Assembly (NCBI RefSeq): GCF_014803895.1
Contig: NZ_JAAVAU010000033.1
Location: 1-53,236 of the forward strand
Direction: 5' to 3'
Source: Lactobacillus sp.
GTDB taxonomy: Bacteria; Bacillota; Bacilli; Lactobacillales; Lactobacillaceae
DNA length: 53,236 bases
The position numbers and the translations under genes are program-made. Shown piece by piece: positions 41,437-49,438 of this stretch. The notes under the pieces were generated by a model that saw only the letters and a list, made by a program, of their open reading frames with translations, did no database searches and was not told the origin of the DNA. Within the stretch, counting starts at the first letter, position 1, and each line of letters opens with the position of its first letter.

Positions 41437-41766
41437 ATGACTTTAAATATTCCTTTTGATGATCACAAATTATTAAAGAGAGAATATTATTGCGGATATA
41501 TCGAAGTATTACCTAGTGATAAAATTTTTGAAGACGTTAAAAATCTTGATGTTTTGGATTTGGCTGAAAAATATCTTGAATTAGATGGTGCAGCTGGCAG
41601 TATCTCTTTCATGAATCATTTAGTTTATACTGGTGATGAAAAAGCTTATTTTTTAGGCATGGATACTGAGAATTTACATGCAAGACCAGAAGATGAACTT
41701 GCTTATGTAAACGAATCGTTGATTGCAATGAATCAAGAAATTAGAAAGTTGAATGGTGAAAAATAA
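41437..41766 (+). CDS. Hypothetical 109-residue acidic protein
   Basis: A soluble acidic protein with YYCGYIEVLPSDKIFEDVKN and LHARPEDELAYVNESLIAM. The ribosome site is poor, so the true start may differ. The last 25 bp (41740-41764) are duplicated at 42186-42210. It is followed 1 bp after its stop by the next gene. No family recognised. Confidence 0.5.
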   Translation: MTLNIPFDDHKLLKREYYCGYIEVLPSDKIFEDVKNLDVLDLAEKYLELDGAAGSISFMNHLVYTGDEKAYFLGMDTENLHARPEDELAYVNESLIAMNQEIRKLNGEK

Positions 41767-41767
41767 A

Positions 41768-42157
41768 ATGAGTGTGATGAAACCAAATGAAATTGTAGAT
41801 AATGGCCCAAGCCGTATGTCACTGTACAGGCTTTACAATGAATACTCAGACGACGTTAGCGAAATCATTAATGATTATATTGATGATTATATTGATGATG
41901 TTCATAAGATATCTCTAGCTGGAAAGTATATGGATTTTTGGGATATGTGCGATTATGTTAGAAAAAGAATGATGGATAGATTATTTATATATCTTGATGG
42001 TGATTTAAATCAAATTAACAAAACTGGTGATAAACAAGCTGTTGAAGAATTGCTTAACAAAAGTGGTTGGAAAGTAATACATAAAGAACGTAATGGTAGT
42101 ATTTTTAGACATGCGTTTTTATGGCTAAGTATACGACCATATGTGATAGCTAAATAA
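41768..42157 (+). CDS. Hypothetical 129-residue protein
   Basis: The start at 41768 is chosen because GGTGA lies 8 nt upstream; an ATG at 41753 would extend into the previous gene. It has an acidic helix (NDYIDDYIDDVHKI) and a Trp/Arg-rich end. No family recognised; probably co-translated with the preceding gene. Confidence 0.5.
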   Translation: MSVMKPNEIVDNGPSRMSLYRLYNEYSDDVSEIINDYIDDYIDDVHKISLAGKYMDFWDMCDYVRKRMMDRLFIYLDGDLNQINKTGDKQAVEELLNKSGWKVIHKERNGSIFRHAFLWLSIRPYVIAK

Positions 42158-42407
42158 GAGTTATTTAGAGCACTAGATACTATGAATTAGAAAGTTGAAT
42201 GGTGAAAAATTATTAGATATGATCTTGGTGAAGTTGGAGCTAATATGCCTTCGCAATTCTTTGAAAGTATAGATGGACAGCAGAATTTTTGGGTATGAGC
42301 GTTAAAGAACTTAAAGTTTTACCTTCAGGTAGTCAAGTTACTGATAAGAATGGTAAGAGGTGGATTCTTTGGATAGGAATGGTGTAGTTTGAAAAATATG
42401 CAAAAGT
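42158..42407 (+). pseudogene. Degenerate gene fragments with a 25-bp duplication
   Basis: A 25-bp sequence identical to the end of the 41437-41766 gene recurs at 42186-42210. After it, pieces of coding-like sequence occur in different frames: IRYDLGEVGANMPSQFFESI at about 42214, and MSVKELKVLPSGSQVTDKNG at 42297, both soon interrupted. This looks like remains of a paralogous gene pair. Confidence 0.45.
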
Positions 42408-43154
42408 ATGAGAAAACCCAAGATAAACAAGAGTGTGCGCAACATTATCTTGAAAAACTTTTCATTAGTAGAATTTTTGAAGGAAAATGAGGAAAAATTT
42501 GTGGAAGAAAAATCAGAGATAATCTACGTACCCATGCCAGTAATGAATACAAAACAGGCTAGGCTAACTAAGCATTATAAATTTGTGAGATACACTAATT
42601 ATGTTTTGCAGTTTATTGGAGTTTTTATCGGAATATGGCTATTTTTAGAACTAAGTCCTGAAGTAATCAAAGCTGGAGTTTTGAGTAAAAAGCAACTAAT
42701 CACCAACATGATGCTTTATCTATGGCTAACTTGCATGGTTGTAACAGTAGTATTTTCATTAATCATCCTAACAATTATTAGATCAACTAGATTTTCAGTA
42801 ATTACTTTTTGGGGCCATTGGCCAGTAAAAGGTGAGCATTTTTTTGAGGATAAAGCTAAACTTGAGCAAGTAATTGCTAGTTCAAGTACTAGTAAAGACA
42901 TTCGTTCATTTAAAGGTGCATGGATTTTTAACATTGTTTTGACTATTTTGGCATTCATTTTGATTACTAGGCAAAGTACTTCAGCATTTATGCTTTCAAT
43001 GGCAAGAATTTGGATGATAGCGATTATTATTGATGGCTTATTTAATTTATGGGTTCAAGTAGTTTTTGATGATTTGAAATTTACCATTGCGAAAATTACA
43101 GATCCTAAACACTACCTATCGTTCGCAAAAACTCGGAATAAATTCCCATTGTAG
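42408..43154 (+). CDS. Membrane protein with four helices
   Basis: 248 residues. A basic/charged N-terminal 60 residues precede hydrophobic segments at about 64-85, 98-122, 167-186 and 193-217. No signal peptide and no known motif; the ribosome site is weak. It lies in a block of plasmid accessory genes and ends before a GGGATGC terminator. Confidence 0.6.
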   Translation: MRKPKINKSVRNIILKNFSLVEFLKENEEKFVEEKSEIIYVPMPVMNTKQARLTKHYKFVRYTNYVLQFIGVFIGIWLFLELSPEVIKAGVLSKKQLITNMMLYLWLTCMVVTVVFSLIILTIIRSTRFSVITFWGHWPVKGEHFFEDKAKLEQVIASSSTSKDIRSFKGAWIFNIVLTILAFILITRQSTSAFMLSMARIWMIAIIIDGLFNLWVQVVFDDLKFTIAKITDPKHYLSFAKTRNKFPL

Positions 43155-43179
43155 TTCATTAACTAAATAAATATTTTTA

Positions 43180-43206
43180 AGGGATGCAGAATTGCATTCC
43201 TTTTTG
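43180..43206 (+). terminator. GGGATGC-stem intrinsic terminator
   Basis: GGGATGCA / TGCATTCC stem with a 4-nt loop and T run. Confidence 0.75.
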
Positions 43207-43249
43207 TGTTACTTATTAATTTTGAATATTGGCTTGTGGAGGTAAAGAA

Positions 43250-43687
43250 ATGCATAAAAGGGTAGCAGTTGTTCCTGTGCAGACTCAACAAGGTTGGATG
43301 TATCAGGATGGGTCAGTTATTGATGCAGAGGGATTGAAAGTATTTCTTGTTGCATTTAATGATTTAAGTAAGAAGATAGCATATATTGCTATTTTTGACG
43401 TAGAAACTGGGAGTTTGATTGATGAAGTAAATTTAATTCCTGAGGATATTCCAATAATTAATAAGACTGGTGGTTTAACTGAGAATACTTGGGCTAGGGT
43501 TTGCTTGAAAATAACTGGTATCAGTATGTGGTATAAAGCACGCAATAGTAAAGATGTAAAAGAAGCAAGACTACAGGAATTGAATCGAATGAAAGACGAT
43601 AGACCACCAATTTTCTATCTAGATAAAGATGATCCTAAACTTTATGAAAAAATTAAGAGGATTAAAAATCAAAATTTAAATTTATAA
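43250..43687 (+). CDS. Hypothetical protein, first of a tandem paralogue pair
   Basis: 145 residues from ATG 43250, with GGAGG 7 nt upstream. It shares its plan with the next protein: VAVVPVQTQQGWMYQDG at the start, a central IFDVETGSLIDEV, and a C-terminal RPPIFYLDKDDPKLYEKI. Mixed alpha/beta, soluble. Function unknown; the pair shows a lineage-specific duplication. Confidence 0.65.
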   Translation: MHKRVAVVPVQTQQGWMYQDGSVIDAEGLKVFLVAFNDLSKKIAYIAIFDVETGSLIDEVNLIPEDIPIINKTGGLTENTWARVCLKITGISMWYKARNSKDVKEARLQELNRMKDDRPPIFYLDKDDPKLYEKIKRIKNQNLNL

Positions 43688-43698
43688 GAGGGAAAAAT

Positions 43699-44142
43699 AT
43701 GGATGATAAATATCAAAATATAGCAGTTATTCCTGTTATTACTGATAAAGGTTGGAAGTATATGAATGGTCAAGTATTCAACATTGACGGTTTAGAACTG
43801 TTTGTAATTGCTACCGACGGAATCAATTATGATAAGTCTATGGCTATCTTTGACTTAATAACAGGGAGCTTTATTATTGAAGTGCCATTGAGTGAAGTGG
43901 ATTTTTTATTAATGAATGAAAGTGGACATGTAACTAAAAGTACATGGAATGTATTAGAGCAAACTATGCATGAAATTGTATCAGAATTTCGAAAATGGGG
44001 TTCTAAGAAGCTTCACAAGTATCGGCAGTTAGATTTAAGCAGTATCAATAAAAAACGTCCACCACTCTACTATTTAAGACGTGATGATCCTGAGCTATAC
44101 GATAAAATTAGAGAAATTGAAGCAGAATATAATGGAGTATGA
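43699..44142 (+). CDS. Hypothetical protein, second of a tandem paralogue pair
   Basis: 147 residues; IAVIPVITDKGWKYMNG, IFDLITGSFIIEV and RPPLYYLRRDDPELYDKI align with the preceding protein. It begins 11 bp after it with a GAGGG ribosome site, so the two are co-transcribed. No known family. Confidence 0.65.
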   Translation: MDDKYQNIAVIPVITDKGWKYMNGQVFNIDGLELFVIATDGINYDKSMAIFDLITGSFIIEVPLSEVDFLLMNESGHVTKSTWNVLEQTMHEIVSEFRKWGSKKLHKYRQLDLSSINKKRPPLYYLRRDDPELYDKIREIEAEYNGV

Positions 44143-44280
44143 TGAAGATTAGGAAAGTAAGAAAGCTAATGTTAGATAAAATATAATTTTGAATTTGGGA
44201 TGGTTAGAAAGTTCAATTATTTAGATGTTATATATAAGTTAGAATCAAACTAGAAATCTAGAAATATAGAAGTATTACAG

Positions 44281-44307
44281 GGGATGCATAATTGCATCTC
44301 TTTTTTA
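44281..44307 (+). terminator. GGGATGC-stem intrinsic terminator
   Basis: GGGATGCA / TGCATCTC stem and T run, just before the methyltransferase cluster. The 44143-44280 interval shows nothing else. Confidence 0.72.
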
Positions 44308-44320
44308 TATGGAGAAAAAT

Positions 44321-45262
44321 ATGCGAAGCAGCAAAGACTTGAGTAATGCTAAGAGTAGCAAAAAGGATGAATTCTATACCTCTTATCATGATATAGAACT
44401 TGAGATTGAAAACTATAAAAGCCAATTAAAGGCTAAGGTGGTGATCTGTAACTGTAACGATTCGTTAAAAAGTAATTTTACTAAATATTTTCTAGATAAC
44501 TTTAACCGTTTGAGCTTGAAGAGACTAATATGTATTAGTTATGGTCATTTATCAAATCAACATGGGTATGTTTTGGATAAGAAAAAAGGCTTAAAGCCTA
44601 GTATTCAAACTTTACAGGGCGATGGTGATTTTAAATCAGATGAAAGTATCTATTACTTAAAGCAAGCAGATGTAGTGGTTACTAATCCACCCTTTTCACT
44701 GTTTAGGCAATTTTTAAGTATTTTAAGTAAATACAAGAAGAAATTTATTATTTTAGGCAATGTTAATGCTTTGACTTATAAAGAAGTATTTTCTTTGATT
44801 TTGAAAAATCAATTATGGTTAGGTGCTAGTATTCACTCAAGTGATAGAGAATTTAAGGTTCCAAGTGATTATCCGTTAGCTGCTTATGGAAGTCGAAGGG
44901 ATGCTAATGGTGTCGGATATATACGTGTTACTGGGGTCAGGTGGTTTACTAATGTTAATTATTTGCAGCGATACAAGAAATTAGTATTAAAGCAAGACTA
45001 TAATCCTAATGATTATCCGAATTATGATAATTACAATGCTATCGAAGTGGGTCGAGTAGCAAACATTCCTAGAAATTATGATGGAGTAATGGGGGTTCCA
45101 ATAACTTTTATGGATAAATTTAATCCTGAACAATTTAAAATCTTAGGTCTGGATAGACACGTGGCTCCTAAGGAATCTTTAAAAGGTGGAAGATTAGCTG
45201 TTTATGGAAAAAGAAAATACGCCCGTATTTTAATCAAGAGAATTTTGAATGATAGTAAATAA
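44321..45262 (+). CDS. EcoRI-type adenine-specific DNA methyltransferase
   Basis: 313 residues from ATG 44321 (GGAG 7 nt upstream). The catalytic motif is VVTNPPFSLF (about 114-123), preceded by a KAKVVICNCNDSLKSNF cofactor-site-like segment. The downstream VTGVRWFTNVNY fits the EcoRI adenine-methyltransferase family. It would methylate adenine in a specific site and protect plasmid DNA from a cognate nuclease. No restriction endonuclease gene accompanies it. First of four methyltransferase genes. Confidence 0.85.
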   Translation: MRSSKDLSNAKSSKKDEFYTSYHDIELEIENYKSQLKAKVVICNCNDSLKSNFTKYFLDNFNRLSLKRLICISYGHLSNQHGYVLDKKKGLKPSIQTLQGDGDFKSDESIYYLKQADVVVTNPPFSLFRQFLSILSKYKKKFIILGNVNALTYKEVFSLILKNQLWLGASIHSSDREFKVPSDYPLAAYGSRRDANGVGYIRVTGVRWFTNVNYLQRYKKLVLKQDYNPNDYPNYDNYNAIEVGRVANIPRNYDGVMGVPITFMDKFNPEQFKILGLDRHVAPKESLKGGRLAVYGKRKYARILIKRILNDSK

Positions 45263-45298
45263 TAAATTTTTTAACAGTAAAACTTGAAAGGAAGATAA

Positions 45299-46145
45299 TT
45301 GAAACCTATTTTAAAATACCCAGGTGGTAAGCAACGTGAGTTGAAGTACTATCTGAAATATATACCAAGATTTAAAAAATACTATGAACCATTTTTGGGG
45401 GGGTGGAGCAACGTACTTTGCACTGCAGCCTAAAAAAGCGAGGCTAGGAGACATCAATAATCGTTTGATTAAGTTCTACCTTAATCTGGTAAACAACTAT
45501 CCTACGGTTAAAGATGAGATTTCTCACTTATCAAAGGAATATGAAGAAAATAGACAAATTGAGGGCGGTGATAGTAGAAGAAATAGTGATATGTATTATC
45601 GAGTGAGAGATATGTTTAATGGAAAAGCAGAACCTACCTTAGATTTTGCTACTATTTACTACGTTATCAATCACTTAGCATATTCAGGAATAATTAGATA
45701 CAACAAAAAGGGAGAGTACAATATTGCATATGGCTGGTATGCACATTTGAACTCGTCCTTATTAACTGATGAGCATTATGAATTACTAAAAACAGCAGAA
45801 ATTAATAAAGAATCCTATGAAAAGTCTTTTGAGCAAGCAAGTTCAAAAGACTTTATTTTTTTAGATCCACCATATGATTGTACATATTCAAGTTATGGAA
45901 ACCTGCAGTTTATTGGTGACTTTAAAGAAGATGAACATCGAAAGTTAGCACAAGATTTTAAAAATTTATCTGCTAAAGCATTAATGATCATTGCTGCTAC
46001 TGATTTAACTAAGGAGCTATATGCACCTTATGTTCAAGATGAATACAGAAAAAATTATTCTTTGAATATCAAAAATAGATTTCAACTTGGTGCAGAGCAC
46101 TTGGTTGTAGCGAATTATGATATTCGTGAAATAGAGAGAAGTTAA
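45299..46145 (+). CDS. D12-class (Dam-like) adenine methyltransferase, frameshifted in a G7 run (phase OFF)
   Basis: Starting at TTG 45299 (AAAGGAAG upstream), the frame gives KPILKYPGGKQRELKYY... up to EPFLGG. It then shifts at T5G7 (G run 45397-45403) and stops about nine codons after the run. From 45384 the other frame continues as GGGATYFALQPKKARLGDIN and reaches the catalytic FLDPPYDCTYSSYG. Removing one G restores the perfect family motif FLGGGATYFAL. The full product would be about 282 residues, the normal size of Dam-like enzymes. The G tract at the junction suggests slipped-strand phase variation; a homopolymer sequencing error is the alternative. Confidence 0.8.
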
Positions 46146-46148
46146 AAA

Positions 46149-46379
46149 ATGGACGAAAAAGAAAAGCAACAAAAATTTAAAAAAATTAACAAGGATTTTG
46201 CAATGATGACAAAACCATTATTGAATATAGTAGCTTCTGAATATTTTCCAGAGTTGAGTTATGAGGAATTAGACAAACTTCTTTTGGAAGACGATACAGT
46301 TAGTTCAATTGTTAAGTTGACGAAATCAAGTAGTTCCGATGACATTAACAACTATATGGACAAGAAGCTGGAGAAGTAA
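46149..46379 (+). CDS. Hypothetical 76-residue helical protein
   Basis: A small charged helical protein between two methyltransferase genes (3-bp gaps on both sides, so clearly operonic). It has a Lys-rich start and a SYEELDKLLLEDDTVSSIV segment. Weak ribosome site, implying coupling. Unknown function. Confidence 0.55.
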   Translation: MDEKEKQQKFKKINKDFAMMTKPLLNIVASEYFPELSYEELDKLLLEDDTVSSIVKLTKSSSSDDINNYMDKKLEK

Positions 46380-46382
46380 ACA

Positions 46383-47532
46383 ATGCAATTTATAGATATG
46401 TTTGCTGGTATCGGTGGCTTTAGAACAGGTTTAGAAAATGCCGGACATACTTGTGTTGGATATATAGAAATAGATAAATTTGCAAGACAAAGTTATGAAG
46501 CTATTTATGATACGAGAGGAGAATTTACAGCTTATGATATTCAAAAAGTTCAAGGGGGGGGAACTCCCAAGCGCTAAAATCTGGACATTTGGAAGTCCAT
46601 GCCAAGATATTAGTATTGCTGGAAAGGGACTTGGAATTGTCAAGGGAAAAAGAAGCTCTATGTTTTTTGAAGTTATCAGATTACTTAAAGAAAGAATTGA
46701 AAACAAAAAGACGCTACCTACCTATCTCATCATGGAAAATGTTAAAAACTTACTTTCCAGCAATCGAGGATGGGATTTTACCAGAGTACTCTTTGAAATG
46801 GGCAAAGTCGGGTACGATGCTGAATGGTCAGTTCTCGACTCTGCCCAAGTCGTCCCTCAGCACAGGGAGAGAATATATATTGTCGGACATCTTAGAACAG
46901 CAAGTTCCAGAAAAGTTTTTCCTATCGAAGGACAAAATACAGCAACTTTTGAAGGCTCAAAAGTAGAAACAGTTGGTCATTACGGGGAGAAGAGACACCA
47001 AAGCAGTATTGTTTATGATCCTATTGGTACATCCCCAACTTTGAGTGCAACAGACTATAAACATCCAGTTAAAGTAGCAGTCAAACAAGTGGGACAATTA
47101 TGGAAAGGCGGTAGCTTTGGTGGCAATCCCCAAAGAGGAAGAGTTTATAGTACTGCTGGCGCATCTCCGACTTTAGGTACAATGCAAGGTGGTGGACTTG
47201 AACCCAAAATAGTAGTTAAACCATGCTTAACTCCAGATAGAATAAAAAAGCGTCAAAATGGTAGACGCTTTAAAAATAATGATGATCCTAGTTTTACTAT
47301 TACAGTTGAAGATAGAAATGGTGTAATGATTGCTAACAAAGGAGAGATTGCTATTAGAAAGTTAACGCCGTTGGAATGTTGGAGACTGCAAGGATTTAGT
47401 GATGAACAATTTTATAAAGCAAAGCAAGCCGGAGTCAGTGATAGCCAGTTATATAAACAAGCAGGTAATGCAGTAACTACTAAAGTTGTTGAAGCAATAG
47501 GTAGAAAACTATATGAGGTTAATAAGTATTGA
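46383..47532 (+). CDS. C5-cytosine DNA methyltransferase, frameshifted in a G8 run (phase OFF)
   Basis: Motif I, FIDMFAGIGGFRTGLENAGH (about 3-22), starts well after GGAGAAG. The frame breaks at G8 (46554-46561), giving a 64-residue stub. The other frame goes on with the catalytic Pro-Cys in FGSPCQDISIAGKG, then YLIMENVKNL (ENV motif), the QxRxR-like QHRERIYIVG, and the final LTPLECWRLQGF and GNAVTTKVVEAIG motifs. One G fewer joins the halves in frame as QGGELPSAKIWTFGSPCQ. Thus an intact 382-residue Dcm-type enzyme is switched off in this sequence. Second G-tract interruption in the same cluster. Confidence 0.82.
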
Positions 47533-48275
47533 TTAGATTAGTTAATGATAATTGCTTGAATGCAATGAAAGATATTCCAGATGAGTCAGTAGATATGATA
47601 CTTGCTGACTTACCCTATGGAATTATTAGAAATGATTGGGATGTGATGATTCCTTTAGCTAAATTATGGGAGCAATATGACCGCATTATCAAAGAACACG
47701 GTTGTATTGCTCTTTTTGGTACAGAAAAATTTTCTACTAAGTTGGCAGCAAGTAATTTAAAAGAATTTAGATATCGCTGGTATTGGGAAAAGAATAATCC
47801 AGTAGGTTTTTTAAATGCTAACAGGATGCCACTTAAAAATATTGAAGAAATTAATATTTTTTATAAACATTTACCGACATATAATCCAGTAATGACTAAG
47901 GGAAAGCCCTATGTTACGACTTCACACAATTCCAGCTCTAATTATGATGCGAAAAAGAGTCATGTAACTATAAACGATGGTGTGAGGTTTCCAAAACAAG
48001 TAATACATGTTAGAAATGATAATATGCATCAGGTACACCCTACGCAAAAACCAGTTGAGTTACTTGAATATTTGATTCAGACATATACAAATGAATATGA
48101 CGTTGTTTTGGATAATACTATGGGTAGTGGTAGTACTGGTGTAGCAGCAATAAATTTAAATCGAGATTTCATCGGAATGGAGATACAGCAAAACTATTTT
48201 GAAATAGCAAAAGATAGAATTAAAAAAGCAATAACTGAAAAAGTGACTATTGCTTCGGCTACTGTAAACGAGTAA
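47529..48275 (+). CDS. Beta-class DNA methyltransferase (N6-adenine or N4-cytosine)
   Basis: 248 residues, TTG start with TGAGGT upstream, overlapping the preceding stop by 3 bp. Motif IV, MILADLPYGIIRNDWD (about 23-38), comes first and the cofactor motif DNTMGSGSTGVAA (about 196-208) near the end. This order defines beta-class enzymes. It appears intact and has no G tract. No nuclease partner is visible. Probably translationally coupled to the cytosine enzyme, so its level might fall when that gene is frameshifted. Confidence 0.88.
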   Translation: MIRLVNDNCLNAMKDIPDESVDMILADLPYGIIRNDWDVMIPLAKLWEQYDRIIKEHGCIALFGTEKFSTKLAASNLKEFRYRWYWEKNNPVGFLNANRMPLKNIEEINIFYKHLPTYNPVMTKGKPYVTTSHNSSSNYDAKKSHVTINDGVRFPKQVIHVRNDNMHQVHPTQKPVELLEYLIQTYTNEYDVVLDNTMGSGSTGVAAINLNRDFIGMEIQQNYFEIAKDRIKKAITEKVTIASATVNE

Positions 48276-48358
48276 GCTTAAATATAGGACAGGAAAACTG
48301 TCTATATTCTTTTAACTTCCATCAAGATATTGATGTTAAATATATATCATGTAGATCT

Positions 48359-48387
48359 AAGAGGAATCCTAGTATTCCTCTTTTTTG
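48359..48387 (+). terminator. Intrinsic terminator after the methyltransferase cluster
   Basis: AAGAGGAAT-cctagt-ATTCCTCTT with a run of six T. The 48276-48588 interval holds this and the next terminator but no gene. Confidence 0.85.
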
Positions 48388-48463
48388 TTTGTCTAATCAA
48401 ATTTAGCTAAATGATATATTTAAGATATAATTATTTGTGGCCAAAGTATTATATACTTTAATG

Positions 48464-48500
48464 AATAGGGATGCTCCTTAAATGGGGCATCCCTATTTTT
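48464..48500 (+). terminator. GGGATGC-stem intrinsic terminator
   Basis: AATAGGGATGC / GCATCCCTATT stem with T run. No gene lies between it and the previous terminator, so it may close a short RNA or insulate the next operon. Confidence 0.82.
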
Positions 48501-48588
48501 GTGTGCATATTTTTATCGATTCTGACTTTTCCAGCTTTTTTAAAAATAGCTAGTAAAATTTAGTTTATAGGTGAAATAGGAGGTTTTT

Positions 48589-48975
48589 ATGAAAACAAAT
48601 GAAATGCTTCAAATCTTTGATCCTGAAAAGTTTTTCTGGGATAAGGCTGCTGACACTTTGAAATTATATTACTCACAAAATGTAGCAAATATACCTACAC
48701 TCAGATATGCCTTTGATTATGATAAGGAAAAGAAACAGTTTGTGTACTACGTTGGGCTGACCATTGAAAATGAGTTTTTTGGTAACTTAGAAATAATATT
48801 GCCGATTATCCGAGCATCTACTCCTCAAAAAGCTAAAGCAGACCAAAAGTACATGCGTGAAGATAGCGACTTGGTAAGTACCATAAGTTTTGCTTTTGGG
48901 GTACTTGGAGCTAAAAGTTTAAAGTTAGTCGAGCTTTCTGGTAAAGAACGTATTATTTTACTAAAAATTAAGTAG
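48589..48975 (+). CDS. Hypothetical 128-residue protein
   Basis: Very good ribosome site (AGGAGG). Soluble, mixed alpha/beta: FDPEKFFWDKAADTLKLYY, a beta-like YYVGLTIENEFFGNLEIILP, and an Ala/Gly-containing helix. Followed by a weak TAGGG/CCCTA terminator. Unknown family. Confidence 0.6.
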   Translation: MKTNEMLQIFDPEKFFWDKAADTLKLYYSQNVANIPTLRYAFDYDKEKKQFVYYVGLTIENEFFGNLEIILPIIRASTPQKAKADQKYMREDSDLVSTISFAFGVLGAKSLKLVELSGKERIILLKIK

Positions 48976-49000
48976 TATAATTTGTAGTTGTTAATGCTTT

Positions 49001-49041
49001 TAGGGATGCTTCGTAATTGAGGTAACCCTATTATTTTTTTG
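49001..49041 (+). terminator. Weak GGGATGC-type terminator
   Basis: TAGGG / CCCTA pair enclosing GATGC, followed by a T-rich run. A decayed member of the terminator group. Confidence 0.45.
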
Positions 49042-49054
49042 TTTATTTAAATTA

Positions 49055-49078
49055 ATTTGTTGAATATATTCAACAAAT
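49055..49078. promoter_or_regulatory. Perfect 24-bp palindrome, candidate operator of the Cas8e operon
   Basis: ATTTGTTGAATA followed by its exact complement TATTCAACAAAT, 60 bp before the 49139 gene and without a T run, so it is not a terminator. The twofold symmetry suits a dimeric helix-turn-helix repressor. The HTH domain of the Cas8e protein 361 bp downstream, or the modular protein after it, is a possible ligand. Confidence 0.65.
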
Positions 49079-49138
49079 ATATTAATATATAAGTGTAAAG
49101 AGTTAGTAGATAGTACATAGAAAAGAGATATAAAAATT

Positions 49139-49363
49139 ATGCAAGTAAAAGTAGAAACTCAATTTAATCCTTCTGAATATACTCATGAAGACGAACCTGT
49201 TGTTTATGTAAATGATACTGCTGTAGGTCATTTAGAATGGGATGCAGACCAAGATGGCGGTTCTTGGGTATTTTGGCCATCTGATATTGATGATGGCGTT
49301 ACTTTGTATGGTACCGTTGAGGAATCACTTTCAGAAATCAAGGATAGATACGAAAATCAATAA
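49139..49363 (+). CDS. Very acidic 74-residue protein
   Basis: Rich in Asp and Glu (THEDEPVVYVNDTAVGHLEW, DADQDGGSWVFWPSDIDDG) with few basic residues, no membrane segment. Such a composition is typical of DNA mimics and many anti-CRISPR or antirestriction proteins, but no specific family is recognised. It lies between the 24-bp palindrome and the HTH-Cas8e gene (75-bp gap) and may belong to the same transcript. Confidence 0.6.
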   Translation: MQVKVETQFNPSEYTHEDEPVVYVNDTAVGHLEWDADQDGGSWVFWPSDIDDGVTLYGTVEESLSEIKDRYENQ

Positions 49364-49438
49364 GTATCAGATTTAGCATTAAGCGGTTATCTACTAGATA
49401 ATTGATTGATGCTTTTATTTTTTACGAGGATAAACTAA

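Noticed and set aside
46480..46560. Independent start of the downstream cytosine-methyltransferase frame
   Set aside because: No ribosome site; the frame before the G8 run is a mistranslation of the conserved motif region, so a frameshift explains it better.
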